Part shown: piece after piece, positions 35,586-48,155 of the stretch
Layout of the letters: each line of letters starts with the position of its first letter
Numbering within the stretch: position 1 is the stretch's first letter
Source: Mycolicibacter icosiumassiliensis
Lineage (GTDB): Bacteria > Actinomycetota > Actinomycetes > Mycobacteriales > Mycobacteriaceae
NCBI RefSeq assembly: GCF_900078685.2
Contig: NZ_LT546166.1
Span: 556,986 to 620,985 of the forward strand
DNA length: 64,000 nt
Direction: 5' to 3'
The notes under the pieces: generated by a model
Told to the model about the DNA's origin: nothing
The model's input: only the letters and a program-made list of their open reading frames with translations
Database searches by the model: none
Position numbers and translations under genes: made by a program

Positions 35586-37136
35586 TCAGGGCTGGTAGCG
35601 CGGAAACACCCCGGACGGCGCCGGCAGCGTCAGACCCGGCGCCAGGCGCTTGGGCACGGCGGTGAACATCCGCTGCTCGCTGGTCTGACCCAGCAGGTCC
35701 AGCAGCTTGCCCGCCGATTCGGGCATCACCGGTTGCACCAACAGCGCCGCGATCCGCACCACCTCCAGCGTGGTGTACAGAACGGTGCCGAAGCGGGCCT
35801 GATCTGCCGCCGACTCGCTCTTGGCCAGCTTCCACGGCTCGTTGGCCGAGAAGTAACGGTTGGCCGCGCCCAGCATCTGCCAGATCGCCTCCAGGCCCAG
35901 GTGCATGGACTGCGTGCCGAACGCCGACCGCATCTTCTCCAGCAGCGCGTCGGCCAACGCCAGCAGTTCGTCGCCGTCAGCGGCCGGGGCGGTCGGCTCG
36001 GGCACTACCCCGTCGAGGTTCTTGGCCACCATCGACAGCGAGCGCTGCGCCAGGTTGCCCAGCTCGTTGGCCAGGTCGGCGTTGATGCGCCCGATCATCG
36101 CCTCATCGGAGATGCTGCCGTCCTGGCCGAACGGGATCTCGCGCAGCAGGAAGTAGCGCACCTGGTCGACCCCGTATTTGTCGACGAACTCGACCGGGTC
36201 GATCACGTTGCCTACCGACTTGCTCATCTTCTCGCCGCTGTTGAGCAGGAATCCGTGGGCGAACACCCGGCGCGGCAACTCAATTCCGGCCGACATCAGG
36301 AAGGCGGGCCAGTACACGGTGTGGAACCGGATGATGTCCTTGCCGATCATGTGCAGATCGGCGGGCCAGTACCGGCGGAACGATTCCGAGTCGGTGTCGG
36401 GGTAGCCGACCCCGGTCAGGTAGTTGGTCAGCGCGTCCACCCAGACGTACATGACGTGGTCGGGATGTCCGGGCACCGGTACGCCCCAGTCGAACGAGGT
36501 GCGCGAGATCGACAGATCCCGCAGCCCGCCGGAGACGAAGCTGACCACCTCGTTGCGGCGCACGTCGGGAGCGATGAAGTCCGGGTTCGCCGCATAGTGC
36601 GCCAGCAGCCGGTCGGCATAGGCCGAGAGCCGAAAGAAGAAGGTCTGCTCCTCGGTCCAGGTGACCGGCGCTCCGGTTTCGGCCGCCACCCGTGACCCGT
36701 CGTCCTTCAGCTGGGTCTCGCCCTCGGTGAAGAATCGCTCGTCGCGCACCGAATACCAGCCGGAGTAGGCGCCGGGGTAGATGTCGCCGGCGTCGACCAT
36801 GCGCTGCCAGATCGCCTTGGAGGCCTCCAGGTGGTCGGCGTCGGTGGTGCGGATGAACCGGTCGAAGGAGATGTTGAGCTTTTCCTGTAGCCGCTGGAAC
36901 ACATCGGAGTTGCGCCGCGCCAGGTCCGCGGTTCCGATGCCTTCGGCGGCGGCGGTCTCGGCCATCTTCAGCCCGTGCTCGTCGGTGCCGGTCAGGTACC
37001 GCACGTCGAACCCGTCGAGTCGGTGGAACCGGGCGATCGCGTCGGTGGCGACGTACTCGTAGGCGTGGCCGATGTGCGGGTCACCGTTGGGGTAGGTGAT
37101 CGCGGTGGTGACGTAGAAAGGCTGGGACGTTGTCAT
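35586..37136 (-). CDS. metG: Methionyl-tRNA synthetase
   Basis: 516 residues, class I synthetase that charges tRNA-Met. N-terminal YPNGDPHIGHAYEYVATDAI carries the HIGH motif, and GEKMSKSVGN the KMSKS loop. Connecting-domain motifs (ATDAIARFHRLDGFDVRYLT-GTDEHGLKM) and a C-terminal anticodon-binding helical domain are complete. No C-terminal EMAP-like dimer domain is present, as in M. tuberculosis Rv1007c. ATG 37136 is preferred over GTG 37139. It is divergent from tatD with a 24-bp gap. Confidence 0.95.
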   Translation of the reverse strand: MTTSQPFYVTTAITYPNGDPHIGHAYEYVATDAIARFHRLDGFDVRYLTGTDEHGLKMAETAAAEGIGTADLARRNSDVFQRLQEKLNISFDRFIRTTDADHLEASKAIWQRMVDAGDIYPGAYSGWYSVRDERFFTEGETQLKDDGSRVAAETGAPVTWTEEQTFFFRLSAYADRLLAHYAANPDFIAPDVRRNEVVSFVSGGLRDLSISRTSFDWGVPVPGHPDHVMYVWVDALTNYLTGVGYPDTDSESFRRYWPADLHMIGKDIIRFHTVYWPAFLMSAGIELPRRVFAHGFLLNSGEKMSKSVGNVIDPVEFVDKYGVDQVRYFLLREIPFGQDGSISDEAMIGRINADLANELGNLAQRSLSMVAKNLDGVVPEPTAPAADGDELLALADALLEKMRSAFGTQSMHLGLEAIWQMLGAANRYFSANEPWKLAKSESAADQARFGTVLYTTLEVVRIAALLVQPVMPESAGKLLDLLGQTSEQRMFTAVPKRLAPGLTLPAPSGVFPRYQP

Positions 37137-37160
37137 CACCCGCCACCTTATTGTGTGCGG

Positions 37161-37934
37161 GTGAGCTCGAAACGATCAGGCAAAACTCCGCCGCCCGCGC
37201 CGCAGGAGCTGAGTCCGCTGGTCGACGCCCATACCCACCTGGACGCCTGCGGCGGCTCCGATGCCTCGTCGGTGCGCGCGATCATGGACCGGGCCGCCGC
37301 GGTCGGGGTGGACGATCGGGTGCACGCGGCGGTCGCACTGCATCCCACCCGGGCCGGCACCTTGACCGACACCGCCCGCACCGAGATCGAGGCGCTGGCC
37401 GCCCATCGCCGGGTGGTGGCGATCGGGGAGACCGGCATGGACCTGTATTGGCCGGGGCGCCTGGAGGGTTGTGCGGACCCACAGACCCAGCGCGAGGCCT
37501 TCGCCTGGCATATCGACCTGGCCAAGCGCACGGGCAAACCGCTGATGATCCACAATCGCGACGCCGACGCCGCCGTGCTCGATGTCTTGCGCGCCGAAGG
37601 TGCTCCCGAGACGGTGATCTTCCACTGTTTCTCGTCGGGCCCCGAGATGGCTCACACATGCATCGACGCCGGCTGGATATTGAGTCTGTCCGGCACGGTC
37701 AGCTTCAAAAATGCCCGTGACCTGCGGGAAGCCGCCGCATTGATTCCGGATGCGCAGCTGCTGGTGGAGACCGACGCGCCATTTTTGACTCCGCATCCGT
37801 ACCGCGGTTCACCCAACGAGCCCTACTGTCTGCCATACACTGTCAGAGCGCTGGCCGAGCTGTTGGGAACATCGGCAGCCGAACTGGCGCAGGTAACGAA
37901 CCGCAACGCCCGGCGAGTGTATGGGCTGGACTGA
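37161..37934 (+). CDS. tatD: TatD-family metal-dependent hydrolase, internally shortened
   Basis: 257 residues, TatD DNase family, a TIM barrel with metals bound by DAHTHLD, E in VAIGETGMDLYW and H in FHCFSSGPEM, then ETDAPFLTPHPYRG. It may act as a 3'-5' exonuclease in DNA repair. Oddity: the family normally has a strand and helix of about 23-25 residues (as in vGTDLESSRRALELAERYPG) between AAAVGV and the VHAAVALHP motif; here they join directly (AVGVDDRVHAAVALHP) in frame. Metal ligands remain but barrel packing is probably affected. GTG 37161 is the start. Confidence 0.88.
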   Translation: MSSKRSGKTPPPAPQELSPLVDAHTHLDACGGSDASSVRAIMDRAAAVGVDDRVHAAVALHPTRAGTLTDTARTEIEALAAHRRVVAIGETGMDLYWPGRLEGCADPQTQREAFAWHIDLAKRTGKPLMIHNRDADAAVLDVLRAEGAPETVIFHCFSSGPEMAHTCIDAGWILSLSGTVSFKNARDLREAAALIPDAQLLVETDAPFLTPHPYRGSPNEPYCLPYTVRALAELLGTSAAELAQVTNRNARRVYGLD

Positions 37935-39982
<2,048 letters not shown>

Positions 39983-40889
39983 CGGCGCGCCGGAAACTTC
40001 GCCAGCGCACGCTGCACCACCACATCGGCCGCCCGCGCTGCCGGACCGAGCGTGCCGGACAGCGGTGGCGGTAGCAGCCGCAGGTGCGCCTCGGCCAGAT
40101 CGGCTGCGCTCTGGGCGGGGAAGGGCGGCGCTCCGGTGAGCAGTTCGACCGCCGTGCAGGCCAGGGCGTATTCGTCGGTGGCTGCCGACGGGGCCTTGCC
40201 CTGCAGGATTTCCGGCGCGGTATAGGGCAACGAGACTTCGGGGTTTCCGGAATGTCGGGGCCGGTGCCACACGTCTTCGACGACGGCGTGGGCCGCCCCG
40301 AAATCGGTGAGCACCGCCCCGGCCCGGCCGAAGTCCGCGTGGATCAGGATGTTGGCCGGCTTGACGTCACTGTGCACGATGCCGCGTCGGTGGGTGTAGT
40401 CGAGTGCGGCGGCGATCTGGCTCAGCGCGGCCAGGCGATCCTCGAGTGCACGCAGGCCGGTCGCCTTGCCGCCGTCGACGTACTGCATCGCCAGCCAGAA
40501 CGACCCGTGTCGGTACACCTCGACGATGTTGGGGTGGTTGAGGGCGCGTGCGAACGCGAACTCCCGGTCTAGCCTGTCCTGCTCGGCGGGGGAGCGGTGC
40601 GACTGGTCGAGGACCTTCAGTGCCACGGCGACGGCTGGGGTGTTGCGGTGATGTGCCCGATACACGCCCGCGTGCCCGCCGCGCCCGACCTCGCGGTCGA
40701 TCAGGTAGCCGCCGTAGTCGACGCCGGCTCCAGTCATGGGCCCAGGCTATGGCGCCGGAGCGGTCTTCGGTGTGGTTAGGGGGCGCATCGCAGCAAACTG
40801 AGAACAACATGATTGAATAGCTATAAATCGATGACATTTCGCTGGTGCGAGGTGATAATCGACGCCATAACTTCACCCGGGAGGCCGCC

Positions 40890-42356
40890 ATGACAACTCT
40901 GTCCCATCGCAACCTGAGTTCCTTCGGAGCGGTGCCGTTGACCCTGGCCGCCATTGCCGCGCTGGGTGTCGCACCCGCGGTAGCGCCCGGGCTGGCCGCG
41001 ACCGCCAAGACTGTGATCGCTCAGACGACCCTGCTGGACACCGAGTCGTGGATCATGGGCGGCAGCGGGCTCCCGATCCCGCCGCCGCAGTACATGACCG
41101 CCCTTAGCGATCGATTCATCTCGCCGGCGACCCCGAAGTTCGAGGGGCAGCCGACCTTCCAGGTGGACGCCACCAATCCGCTGTTCACCCCCGAGGGCCT
41201 TTACCCGCTGACCGGCGTGAAGACACTGCCGCTGGACACCTCGCTGCAGCAGGGCTCCACCATCTTGTACCAGACCATCATGAACGAGATTGGCAAGGGC
41301 AATGACCTTGTCGTACTGGGCTATTCGCAGAGTAGTGTCATCAATGCGCTGGTGATGGACCAGCTGATGACCCTGCCCGAGGATGAGCGCCCCACCGCCG
41401 ACCAGCTGTCCTTCGTGTCGCTGGGCAGCCCGTCCAACCCCAACGGTGGCTTGTTGTCCCGCTTCGATGTTCCCGGTGTTCCGCTGAGCCTGCCTGCCCT
41501 CGGTGTCACGTTCAGCGGGGGCGCCCCGTCTGACACGCCTTGGGAGACAGCCAACTACATCCGGGAGTACGACGGCTTCGCTGACTTCCCGAAGTACCCG
41601 CTGAACTTCCTGGCGGACATCAACGCCTTCCTGGGCATCATGTTCGTTCACGGCGGCTACCCGTCGTTGACCGACGCCCAGCTGGCGACGGCCATCGAGT
41701 TGGACACCTCCGGCGACTACACCGGCCACAATCAGTACTTCATGATCCCCACCGAGAACCTGCCACTGTTGGAGCTGTTGCGCGGCAACGCATTCGGCAA
41801 CGCATTCGCCGACCTGCTGCAGCCGGCCCTGCGGGTACTGGTCAACCTTGGCTATGGCAACATCGAGCACGGCTGGGACCAGGGGCCGGCGAATGTCTCC
41901 ACGCCGTTCGGGGTGTTCCCCGACGTCAACCCGATGGACGTGCTCACCGCCCTGGGCAACGGTGCCGAGCAGGGTTGGAACGACTTCATCGCCGATCTGC
42001 AGAACCTCGGGTCCGGCAGCGCGACAGACTTGTTCGGCCTGGACGGAGGCGGTCCGGCGGACTTCAGCCTGCCGAGCCTGATGGACGTCGTCAACACCTT
42101 CACCAGTGCCTCGGCGAGCTTGTACGCCACGCTGCTGCCCACCGCCGACATCATCAATTCGCTGGTCTCCACGCTGCCGGCCTACACCGCGAGCCTGTTC
42201 GCCAACGAACTGATGTCGGGTGATCTGCTGAATGCGATCGGGATGCCGATGGCGGCCGCCACCGGGCTGGTCACTATGGCGGCCGGGTTCGAGTTCATGG
42301 TGATGAGCAGTGCGCTGAGCTCGATCAGCTCCGACTTCTCCAACCTGTTCTCCTGA
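40890..42356 (+). CDS. Secreted PE-PPE-domain serine hydrolase
   Basis: 488 residues. A signal peptide ([20 protein letters not shown]) leads into a PE-PPE domain, an alpha/beta-hydrolase fold found at the C-terminus of some PE and PPE proteins, here without PE or PPE N-terminal domains. The nucleophile elbow is [11 protein letters not shown], with [14 protein letters not shown] and GHNQYFMIP supplying other active-site blocks. Such domains have esterase/lipase activity in relatives. ATG 40890 has CGGGAGG upstream. It stands alone between a convergent-oriented kinase gene upstream and ispE downstream. Confidence 0.85.
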   Translation: MTTLSHRNLSSFGAVPLTLAAIAALGVAPAVAPGLAATAKTVIAQTTLLDTESWIMGGSGLPIPPPQYMTALSDRFISPATPKFEGQPTFQVDATNPLFTPEGLYPLTGVKTLPLDTSLQQGSTILYQTIMNEIGKGNDLVVLGYSQSSVINALVMDQLMTLPEDERPTADQLSFVSLGSPSNPNGGLLSRFDVPGVPLSLPALGVTFSGGAPSDTPWETANYIREYDGFADFPKYPLNFLADINAFLGIMFVHGGYPSLTDAQLATAIELDTSGDYTGHNQYFMIPTENLPLLELLRGNAFGNAFADLLQPALRVLVNLGYGNIEHGWDQGPANVSTPFGVFPDVNPMDVLTALGNGAEQGWNDFIADLQNLGSGSATDLFGLDGGGPADFSLPSLMDVVNTFTSASASLYATLLPTADIINSLVSTLPAYTASLFANELMSGDLLNAIGMPMAAATGLVTMAAGFEFMVMSSALSSISSDFSNLFS

Positions 42357-42421
42357 TCGGTAGGGGTTCGCCAGGCCGGAGCCCGGGTGCTAGGCCGCCG
42401 TGGACCGATAGTCTCATCGGC

Positions 42422-43384
42422 GTGACCGCATCCGACGGCAATACCGCCACCGAGTGGTCCCCGACCGGTTCGGTGACCGTGCGGGTACCGGGCAAGCTCA
42501 ACCTCTACCTGGCCGTCGGTGACCGTCGCGATGACGGCTACCACGAGTTGACCACCGTCTTCCACGCGGTTTCGTTGGTCGACGAGGTGACCGTCCGCGA
42601 CGCCGACGTGCTGTCGTTGCGGGTCAGCGGCGAGGGTGCCGATGTGCTGCCCGCCGATGAGCGCAACCTGGCATGGCAGGCCGCCGAGCTGATGGCCGAG
42701 TATGTGGGCCGGGCTCCGGATGTGGCGATCAGCATCGACAAGTCCATTCCGGTGGCCGGCGGCATGGCCGGCGGCAGCGCCGATGCCGCGGCGGTGCTGG
42801 TCGGCATGAACGTGCTGTGGGAGCTGGGCGTGCCGCGTCGCGACCTGCACGCCCTGGCCGCCCGGCTGGGCAGTGACGTGCCGTTCGCTCTGCACGGCGG
42901 CACGGCGTTGGGCACCGGCCGCGGCGAGGAACTGGCGACGGTGCTCACCCGCGAGACGTTCCACTGGGTGCTGGCGTTCGCCGACCGCGGGCTTTCGACG
43001 CCGGCAGTCTTCGATGAACTGGACCGGCTGCGCGACACCGGGCGCAAGCTACCGGAATCGGGCGACCCCGAGCCGGTGCTGGCCGCGTTGGCCGCCGGCG
43101 ACCCGCAACGGCTGGCCGGACTGCTCGGCAACGACCTGCAGGCGGCGGCGGTCAGCCTCAACCCTGGCCTGCGCCGCACCTTGCGGGCCGGCGTGGAGGC
43201 GGGCGCCCTGGCCGGTATGGTGTCCGGCTCCGGACCGACGTGCGCGTTCCTGTGCCGGTCGGCGGACTCGGCGGCCGACGTCGCCGTCGAGCTGTCGGCG
43301 CTCGGCGCGGGACGGGCAGTGCGGGTCGCCAGCGGCCCGGTCTACGGTGCCCGGGTGGTGCCGTCGTCGGTCAGTGGGGCCTGA
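42422..43384 (+). CDS. ispE: 4-diphosphocytidyl-2-C-methyl-D-erythritol kinase
   Basis: 320 residues. IspE phosphorylates CDP-ME in the MEP isoprenoid pathway. GHMP-kinase motifs: [40 protein letters not shown] (ATP loop) and [15 protein letters not shown] 42422 is the first suitable start. Position corresponds to Rv1011 after ksgA, but in this window a kinase and hydrolase gene intervene. It starts 65 nt after the hydrolase gene; a separate promoter is likely. Confidence 0.95.
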   Translation: MTASDGNTATEWSPTGSVTVRVPGKLNLYLAVGDRRDDGYHELTTVFHAVSLVDEVTVRDADVLSLRVSGEGADVLPADERNLAWQAAELMAEYVGRAPDVAISIDKSIPVAGGMAGGSADAAAVLVGMNVLWELGVPRRDLHALAARLGSDVPFALHGGTALGTGRGEELATVLTRETFHWVLAFADRGLSTPAVFDELDRLRDTGRKLPESGDPEPVLAALAAGDPQRLAGLLGNDLQAAAVSLNPGLRRTLRAGVEAGALAGMVSGSGPTCAFLCRSADSAADVAVELSALGAGRAVRVASGPVYGARVVPSSVSGA

Positions 43385-43634
43385 CCAACACCCCGATCCG
43401 CCAGCAGATTTGCCCGTGGATTAAGAGGAGTTTAAGATGGCCCGCGGTGATTAAATGCGGCCAGGACCACCCTGCCACCCAGACGCTCGCCGATCTGGTG
43501 GGCTGCGCATTACGGTATCGAGATCTAACCGCCACCGAATTGTGCGCGCGTACCTCTCGCGAAGTGGTCTCCAGCAGGTGGAACATGAATTCTGAGCCCG
43601 TATGGAACGTACTGGTGCCGGCTAGGAGGCCGTC

Positions 43635-45269
43635 GTGAGCAGGTTTACCGACAACATGTTTCGTAGTGCCCGGGAGTCGTCCAAGGGCATGGTCACCGGT
43701 GAGCCACACACACCCGTCCGGCACACCTGGGCCGAGGTCCATGAACGCGCCCGGCGGATCGCCGGCGGGCTGGCCGCGGCCGGCGTCGGCCCGGGTGACG
43801 CGGTCGGGGTGCTCGCCGGCGCCCCGGTCGAAATCGCCCCCACCGCCCAGGGCGTGTGGATGCGCGCCGCCAGCCTGACCATGCTGCACCAGCCCACCCC
43901 GCGCACCGACCTGGCGGTGTGGGCCGAGGACACCATGACCGTCGTCGACATGATCGACGCCAAGGCCGTCATCATCTCCGACCCCTTCATGGCGGCCGAG
44001 CCGGTGCTGACCGCGAAGGGCCTCAAGGTCGTCACGGTCGCTGACCTGCTGACCGCCGAACCGATCGACCCGGAAGAAGCCGGAGAGGACGATCTGGCGT
44101 TGATGCAGTTGACCTCCGGGTCGACCGGCTCGCCCAAGGCCGTGCAGATCACCCACCGCAACATCTACTCCAACGCCGAGGCGATGTTCATCAGCGCCGA
44201 ATACGACGTCGAGAAGGACGTCATGGTCAGCTGGCTGCCGTGTTTCCACGACATGGGCATGATCGGCTTCCTGACCGTGCCGATGTACTTCGGCGCCGAG
44301 CTGGTCAAGATCACCCCGATGGACTTCCTGCGCGACACCCTGCTGTGGGCCAAGCTGATCGACAAGTACAAGGGCACCATGACCGCGGCCCCGAACTTCG
44401 CCTATGCGCTGTTCGCCAAGCGGCTGCGCAAGCAGGCCACACCGGGGCAGTTCGACCTGTCCACGCTGCGGTTCGCGCTCTCCGGTGCCGAGCCGGTGGA
44501 ACCCGCCGACGTTGAGGACCTGATCGACGCCGGTAAGCCCTTCGGGCTGAACCCGACCGCCATCCTGCCCGCCTACGGGATGGCCGAGACGGTGCTGGCG
44601 GTGTCGTTCTCCAAGTGCAACGCGGGCCTGGTGGTCGACGAGGTCGACGCTGACCTGCTGGCCGCGCTGCGCCAGGCGGTGCCCGCCACCAAGGGCAACA
44701 CCCGGCGCCTGGCGTCGCTGGGGCCGCTGCTGGAGGGTATCGAGATCCGGATCGTCGACGAGCACGGCAACTCGTTGCCGCCACGCGGGGTTGGAGTGAT
44801 CCAGCTGCGCGGCGAGCCGGTGACGCCGGGCTATCTGACCATGGCGGGCTTCCTGCCGGCGCAGGACGAGCACGGGTGGTATGACACCGGCGACCTGGGC
44901 TATCAGATGGAGGACGGCCACGTCGTGGTGTGTGGCCGCGTCAAGGACGTGATCATCATGGCGGGCCGCAACATCTACCCGACCGACATCGAGCGGGCTG
45001 CGGGCCGCGTCGAAGGCGTGCGCCCGGGCTGTGCGGTCGCGGTGCGCCTGGACGCCGGGCACTCGCGGGAGACGTTCGCGGTCGCGGTGGAATCCAACGC
45101 CTGGCAGGACCCCATCGAGGTACGCCGCATTGAGCACCAGGTCGCCCATGAGGTGGTCACTGAGGTCGACATGCGGCCCCGCAACGTGGTGGTACTCGGG
45201 CCGGGCAGCATTCCCAAGACGCCGTCGGGCAAGCTGCGCCGGGCCAACTCCGTCGCCCTGGTCACCTAA
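43635..45269 (+). CDS. Acyl-CoA/AMP ligase family protein (pks16-like, Rv1013 position)
   Basis: 544 residues, ANL-superfamily adenylate-forming enzyme. P-loop [20 protein letters not shown]5-type block [16 protein letters not shown]-binding YDTGDLGYQ and C-terminal [14 protein letters not shown] and PSGKLRRA (catalytic Lys) are all present. It activates a carboxylic acid as acyl-AMP and may load it to CoA or a carrier protein. M. tuberculosis calls the homologue pks16 although it is not a polyketide synthase. GTG 43635 has GGAGG upstream. The preceding 250 bp hold no convincing gene. It converges on pth across a 26-bp hairpin. Confidence 0.9.
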   Translation: MSRFTDNMFRSARESSKGMVTGEPHTPVRHTWAEVHERARRIAGGLAAAGVGPGDAVGVLAGAPVEIAPTAQGVWMRAASLTMLHQPTPRTDLAVWAEDTMTVVDMIDAKAVIISDPFMAAEPVLTAKGLKVVTVADLLTAEPIDPEEAGEDDLALMQLTSGSTGSPKAVQITHRNIYSNAEAMFISAEYDVEKDVMVSWLPCFHDMGMIGFLTVPMYFGAELVKITPMDFLRDTLLWAKLIDKYKGTMTAAPNFAYALFAKRLRKQATPGQFDLSTLRFALSGAEPVEPADVEDLIDAGKPFGLNPTAILPAYGMAETVLAVSFSKCNAGLVVDEVDADLLAALRQAVPATKGNTRRLASLGPLLEGIEIRIVDEHGNSLPPRGVGVIQLRGEPVTPGYLTMAGFLPAQDEHGWYDTGDLGYQMEDGHVVVCGRVKDVIIMAGRNIYPTDIERAAGRVEGVRPGCAVAVRLDAGHSRETFAVAVESNAWQDPIEVRRIEHQVAHEVVTEVDMRPRNVVVLGPGSIPKTPSGKLRRANSVALVT

Positions 45270-45274
45270 CCCGC

Positions 45275-45332
45275 CGAGCAGACACATAGGCCCCCATTTC
45301 GTGCGGAAATTGGGGGCCTACGTGTCTGCTCG
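45275..45332. terminator. 26-bp near-perfect hairpin between convergent genes
   Basis: The arms 45275-45300 and 45306-45332 (CGAGCAGACAC..., GGCCCCC core) pair almost fully with one mismatch and one bulge around a five-base loop GTGCG. It lies between the stops of the acyl-AMP ligase gene and pth, so it can act as a bidirectional terminator. Similar GGCCCCCAATTT palindromes are common between mycobacterial genes, as I recall. Confidence 0.75.
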
Positions 45333-45337
45333 CGCCG

Positions 45338-45922
45338 CTAACCCCAGGCGTGGACCACGTTCTGGGCGGGTTCCAGCCCCAGCTCGATCAGCAGTTCGGT
45401 GGCGTCGGCGGACTGCTCGCAGATCGTCGGTAGTTCGTCACGCTCTCGGGCAGTGAACGCCTGCAGCACGAACGCCGCGGGATCTTGGCGGCCGGGTGGC
45501 CGGCCGATCCCGAGACGGACGCGCTGAAAGTCCTTGCTGCCCAGCACGGTCGCAATCGAGCGCAGGCCGTTGTGGCCGCCCTCGCCGCCGCCCTGCTTGA
45601 GCCGGATCCGGCCGAAGTCCAGGTCGAGGTCGTCGTGAATCACCACGACCTCGCCGGTGGGCACCGAGTAGAACTTGGCCAGCGGGCCCACCTGGCGGCC
45701 CGATTCATTCATGTAGCAGCGTGGCCGGGCCAGCACCACCGGGCGCCCGCGCAGGCGCCCGGTGGCCACGTCGGCACCCGACTTCTTGTGCAGCTTGAAC
45801 GCCGACCCGATTCGCTCGGCGAGCAGGTCGATGACCATGAAGCCGACGTTGTGCCGGGTGCGGGCGTAGTTCGGGCCCGGGTTGCCCAGGCCGACCACCA
45901 GTATCGGTGGTGACTCGGCCAC
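45338..45922 (-). CDS. pth: Peptidyl-tRNA hydrolase
   Basis: 194 residues. Pth frees tRNA from peptidyl-tRNA lost during translation. N-terminal [20 protein letters not shown] contains the catalytic His (RHN), YMNESGR the Asn/Tyr loop and [29 protein letters not shown] the Asp and second Asn. Length is normal. GTG 45922 begins the gene 12 nt after the rplY stop, the usual mycobacterial order (Rv1014c, Rv1015c). It shares a transcript with rplY. Confidence 0.96.
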   Translation of the reverse strand: MAESPPILVVGLGNPGPNYARTRHNVGFMVIDLLAERIGSAFKLHKKSGADVATGRLRGRPVVLARPRCYMNESGRQVGPLAKFYSVPTGEVVVIHDDLDLDFGRIRLKQGGGEGGHNGLRSIATVLGSKDFQRVRLGIGRPPGRQDPAAFVLQAFTARERDELPTICEQSADATELLIELGLEPAQNVVHAWG

Positions 45923-45934
45923 GCGGTGCTCGGC

Positions 45935-46573
45935 TTACTCGGACTCGTCGGTCGCGGCCTCGCCGGCCTCCGCACCGGCTTCCTCGCCCGCCGCCTCGGC
46001 CTCGGCCGGCTCCTCGGCAGCCTGTGCCTCGACGACGTTCACCAGCAGCATTTCCGGGTCGGACACCAGGGTCACGCCCTTGGGCAGCTCCAGGGCACCG
46101 GCGGTGAACTGGGTGCCGGCCTCGGCGCCTTCGATGGAGATGGTCAGCTGCTCGGGGATGGACAGGGCCTCGGCCTCGATCTCGACCGTGCTGCTGTCCT
46201 GGGTGACCAGGGTGCCGGAGATGGCGTCGCCCTCGATGACGACGTTGACCTCGACGGTGACCTTCTCGCCGCGGCGCACCACCAGCAGGTCGGCGTGCTG
46301 GATGGTGCGACGGATCGGGTGAATGTCCAGGGCCTTGGTCAGCGCCAGCTGCTCTTTGCCGTCGATGTCGAGGGTGAGCACGGCATTGGTGCCGGAGTGC
46401 CGCAGCACGGCAGCGAAGTCGTGGGCAGAGAGCTCCAGGTGCTGCGGCTCGGTGCCGTGACCGTAGAGGACCGTGGGGACCTTGCCCGCACGACGGGCCC
46501 GCCGGGAGGCGCCCTTGCCGGTTTCGGTGCGCACCGACGCGGTGAGCTGGTTGGTGGTCGGGTTCTTAGCCAT
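45935..46573 (-). CDS. rplY: 50S ribosomal protein bL25 (CTC family)
   Basis: 212 residues, the long CTC/TL5 form of bL25 that binds 5S rRNA: an L25 domain ([47 protein letters not shown]) and a second beta domain, then an acidic Ala/Glu tail ([20 protein letters not shown]). ATG 46573 is preferred since AAGGAG precedes it; the track extension upstream is not supported. In M. tuberculosis and relatives it precedes pth on the same strand. Confidence 0.95.
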   Translation of the reverse strand: MAKNPTTNQLTASVRTETGKGASRRARRAGKVPTVLYGHGTEPQHLELSAHDFAAVLRHSGTNAVLTLDIDGKEQLALTKALDIHPIRRTIQHADLLVVRRGEKVTVEVNVVIEGDAISGTLVTQDSSTVEIEAEALSIPEQLTISIEGAEAGTQFTAGALELPKGVTLVSDPEMLLVNVVEAQAAEEPAEAEAAGEEAGAEAGEAATDESE

Positions 46574-46812
46574 GGGGGACTCCTTGGTTGCTGCGGCGTG
46601 CTTGAGGCACGGCCAGATCGCGACAACCACATAGGAGAGGTCCTCGTCGATAACGGCGGCCGAATTGGGGGCCGCCCTCGCCGTGACGCCTGGTCAGGCT
46701 AGCGCATCGGCAGCTCAGAGCGGAAATTGAACCCCGGTGAGCTGGGCAGACAGCTCCCACACCCCGGCGGCCGTGCAGCCGCGCTTGGCAAACGGGCGGC
46801 GCGTCAGGGCAC

Positions 46813-47073
46813 TCAGTTGCAGTTGTTGGCGTGCACCCAACGCCCGTTGTAGCCCACGCAGGTGTTGACCGGGGGCGGCGGAGGTGGCACGTCTTCGGGC
46901 AGCGGCGCGTAGTAGGCCGGCGGTGGCGCCGGGTCGGCGCATCCGCTGACGTACACGCGGCGGCCCACCCCGACGCAGCCTGCTGTGGCGGTGCCAGCCG
47001 GCGTGAATACGACTACGGCCCCCGGCAGGCTGGTCAGTGCCAGCGCTGCGATGACCCAGACGCGGCGCCTCAT
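46813..47073 (-). CDS. Small secreted protein with two Cys loops, partner of the haem-binding gene
   Basis: 86 residues. A signal peptide (RRRVWVIAALALTSLPGAVV) is followed by two copies of a Cys loop of the form CVGxxGRxVxxxxC: CVGVGRRVYVSGC and CVGYNGRWVHANNC, separated by a Pro-rich linker (APPPAYYAPLP). Each loop could be closed by a disulphide. ATG 47073 overlaps the stop of the haem-binding protein gene (TGATG), so the pair is co-translated. I recognise no family; the duplicated loop is unusual in so short a protein. Confidence 0.75.
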   Translation of the reverse strand: MRRRVWVIAALALTSLPGAVVVFTPAGTATAGCVGVGRRVYVSGCADPAPPPAYYAPLPEDVPPPPPPVNTCVGYNGRWVHANNCN

Positions 47074-47441
47074 CACCGGTCCAGCAGCGGGCGTTCGGGC
47101 TGGGGCAATCCGCAGCGGGCGCGGAAGTCGGCCAGCGGCTGGCGCAGCCCCAGCAGGTCGGCGTGGGACTGCGGATGGTCGGCGAAGAAGCTGCGCACGG
47201 CCTCGGGAATCTCGTCGTCGGGCCGCTCGTGCAGGGCGGTGTAGAACTCGTTGACGTCGGGATGGGCGTAGAGGTAGCCCGACGTGGAGGCGGCGACTCC
47301 GGTGGCCACATTGGCCATATCGGCGGCGGTGCAGCCGGGCTGCGGGTCTGCGATCGCGATGGCTGGTGCCAGCAGGCCGGTCGCGACGGCGGCTACGCCG
47401 AGGCTCGTAAGGCCCAGCGAGGAGAGGCGAACGAAAGGCAT
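47073..47441 (-). CDS. Secreted haem-binding (haemophore-type, MHB) protein
   Basis: 122 residues. The signal peptide ends near AIAIADPQPG. The mature part starts with GCTAADMANVATGVAASTSG and contains YLYAHPDVNEFYTALHE, then FFADHPQSHADLLGLRQPLA-DFRARCG, the pattern of the mycobacterial haem-binding (MHB) family to which Rv0203 belongs. Two cysteines form a bond in that family. This suggests haem capture outside the cell. The gene is directly followed, with an overlapping start, by a small Cys-loop secreted protein. Classical haem importers are not in this window. Confidence 0.85.
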   Translation of the reverse strand: MPFVRLSSLGLTSLGVAAVATGLLAPAIAIADPQPGCTAADMANVATGVAASTSGYLYAHPDVNEFYTALHERPDDEIPEAVRSFFADHPQSHADLLGLRQPLADFRARCGLPQPERPLLDR

Positions 47442-47498
47442 GACGGAACTCCCTTCAACGGGTGCGCCACTGTAACAAGCGTCGACGCCGGTGCGGGC

Positions 47499-48155
47499 TT
47501 ACTTTGCGGCGACGTTGAAGCCTTTCATGATCGCCTCGACGTCGGCGGCGTTCTTGGGCGCCTCGTCGGCCGGGGCAGTGATCGCCAACTGCACCAGGTA
47601 GCGCTGTTCGGCCGGGGCCGAACCGGTGGCAATCACCATCCGGAACCAGCTGTGCAGGCGTTGACCATTCATGTCGTAGGTGCCCTGGACCATCGATGAC
47701 GGGAAGCCTTGGTAGTCCTCGTTCGAGGCGTCCAGCAGCCGGAAATTCGGCGAAAGCTGGGCGTCGACCACACCGTGCCGGATGGCCTCTTTCGGGTCGA
47801 ATTTCCCGTTGAGCTTGACCACACTCAAAATCGCCCGGGGGAACTTCTCACCCTTGCCGAGGACCAGCGTGGTGGCCGGCAGCATCGGGTTTTCTTTCTT
47901 CGTCCAGCCCGGCGGGGTGGGGATCGACACGGTCAGGTCGGTCGGTGCGTTGGGCGCCACCGCCTCAGCGGCCACGCCCTGATCCTCCAGGTAGCGCCCC
48001 ACGCTGACTGGGGCCTCCGGTTCCGACGAGGTAGTGGTCGTGCTGCCGTTGCCCCAAATCGAGTGATAGTCAGGGGTTTTGGTGCCGCACCCGGACGTCG
48101 TGCTGACCAGGGTCGCGCACGCCAGGGCGGCGACGGTCACGCGCAGCGGGGTCAC
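47499..48155 (-). CDS. lpqT: LpqT-type lipoprotein
   Basis: 218 residues. The lipoprotein signal ends at lipobox TSGCG (C23). A Ser/Thr-rich linker precedes a LpqN/LpqT domain (DLTVSIPTPPGWTKKENPML). LpqT in M. tuberculosis (Rv1016c) is a surface lipoprotein reported as a TLR2 agonist; enzymatic role unknown. GTG 48155 overlaps the arsC stop by 4 nt. The gene reads in the same direction as prsA and glmU upstream. Confidence 0.9.
   Translation of the reverse strand: MTPLRVTVAALACATLVSTTSGCGTKTPDYHSIWGNGSTTTTSSEPEAPVSVGRYLEDQGVAAEAVAPNAPTDLTVSIPTPPGWTKKENPMLPATTLVLGKGEKFPRAILSVVKLNGKFDPKEAIRHGVVDAQLSPNFRLLDASNEDYQGFPSSMVQGTYDMNGQRLHSWFRMVIATGSAPAEQRYLVQLAITAPADEAPKNAADVEAIMKGFNVAAK

Noticed and set aside
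43385..43634. A gene or riboswitch before the acyl-AMP ligase
   Set aside because: Only very short frames (MARGD after GAGGAG) and no structure I can defend.
43371..45287. 638-codon minus-strand frame
   Set aside because: Antisense to the acyl-AMP ligase gene and without any recognisable domain.
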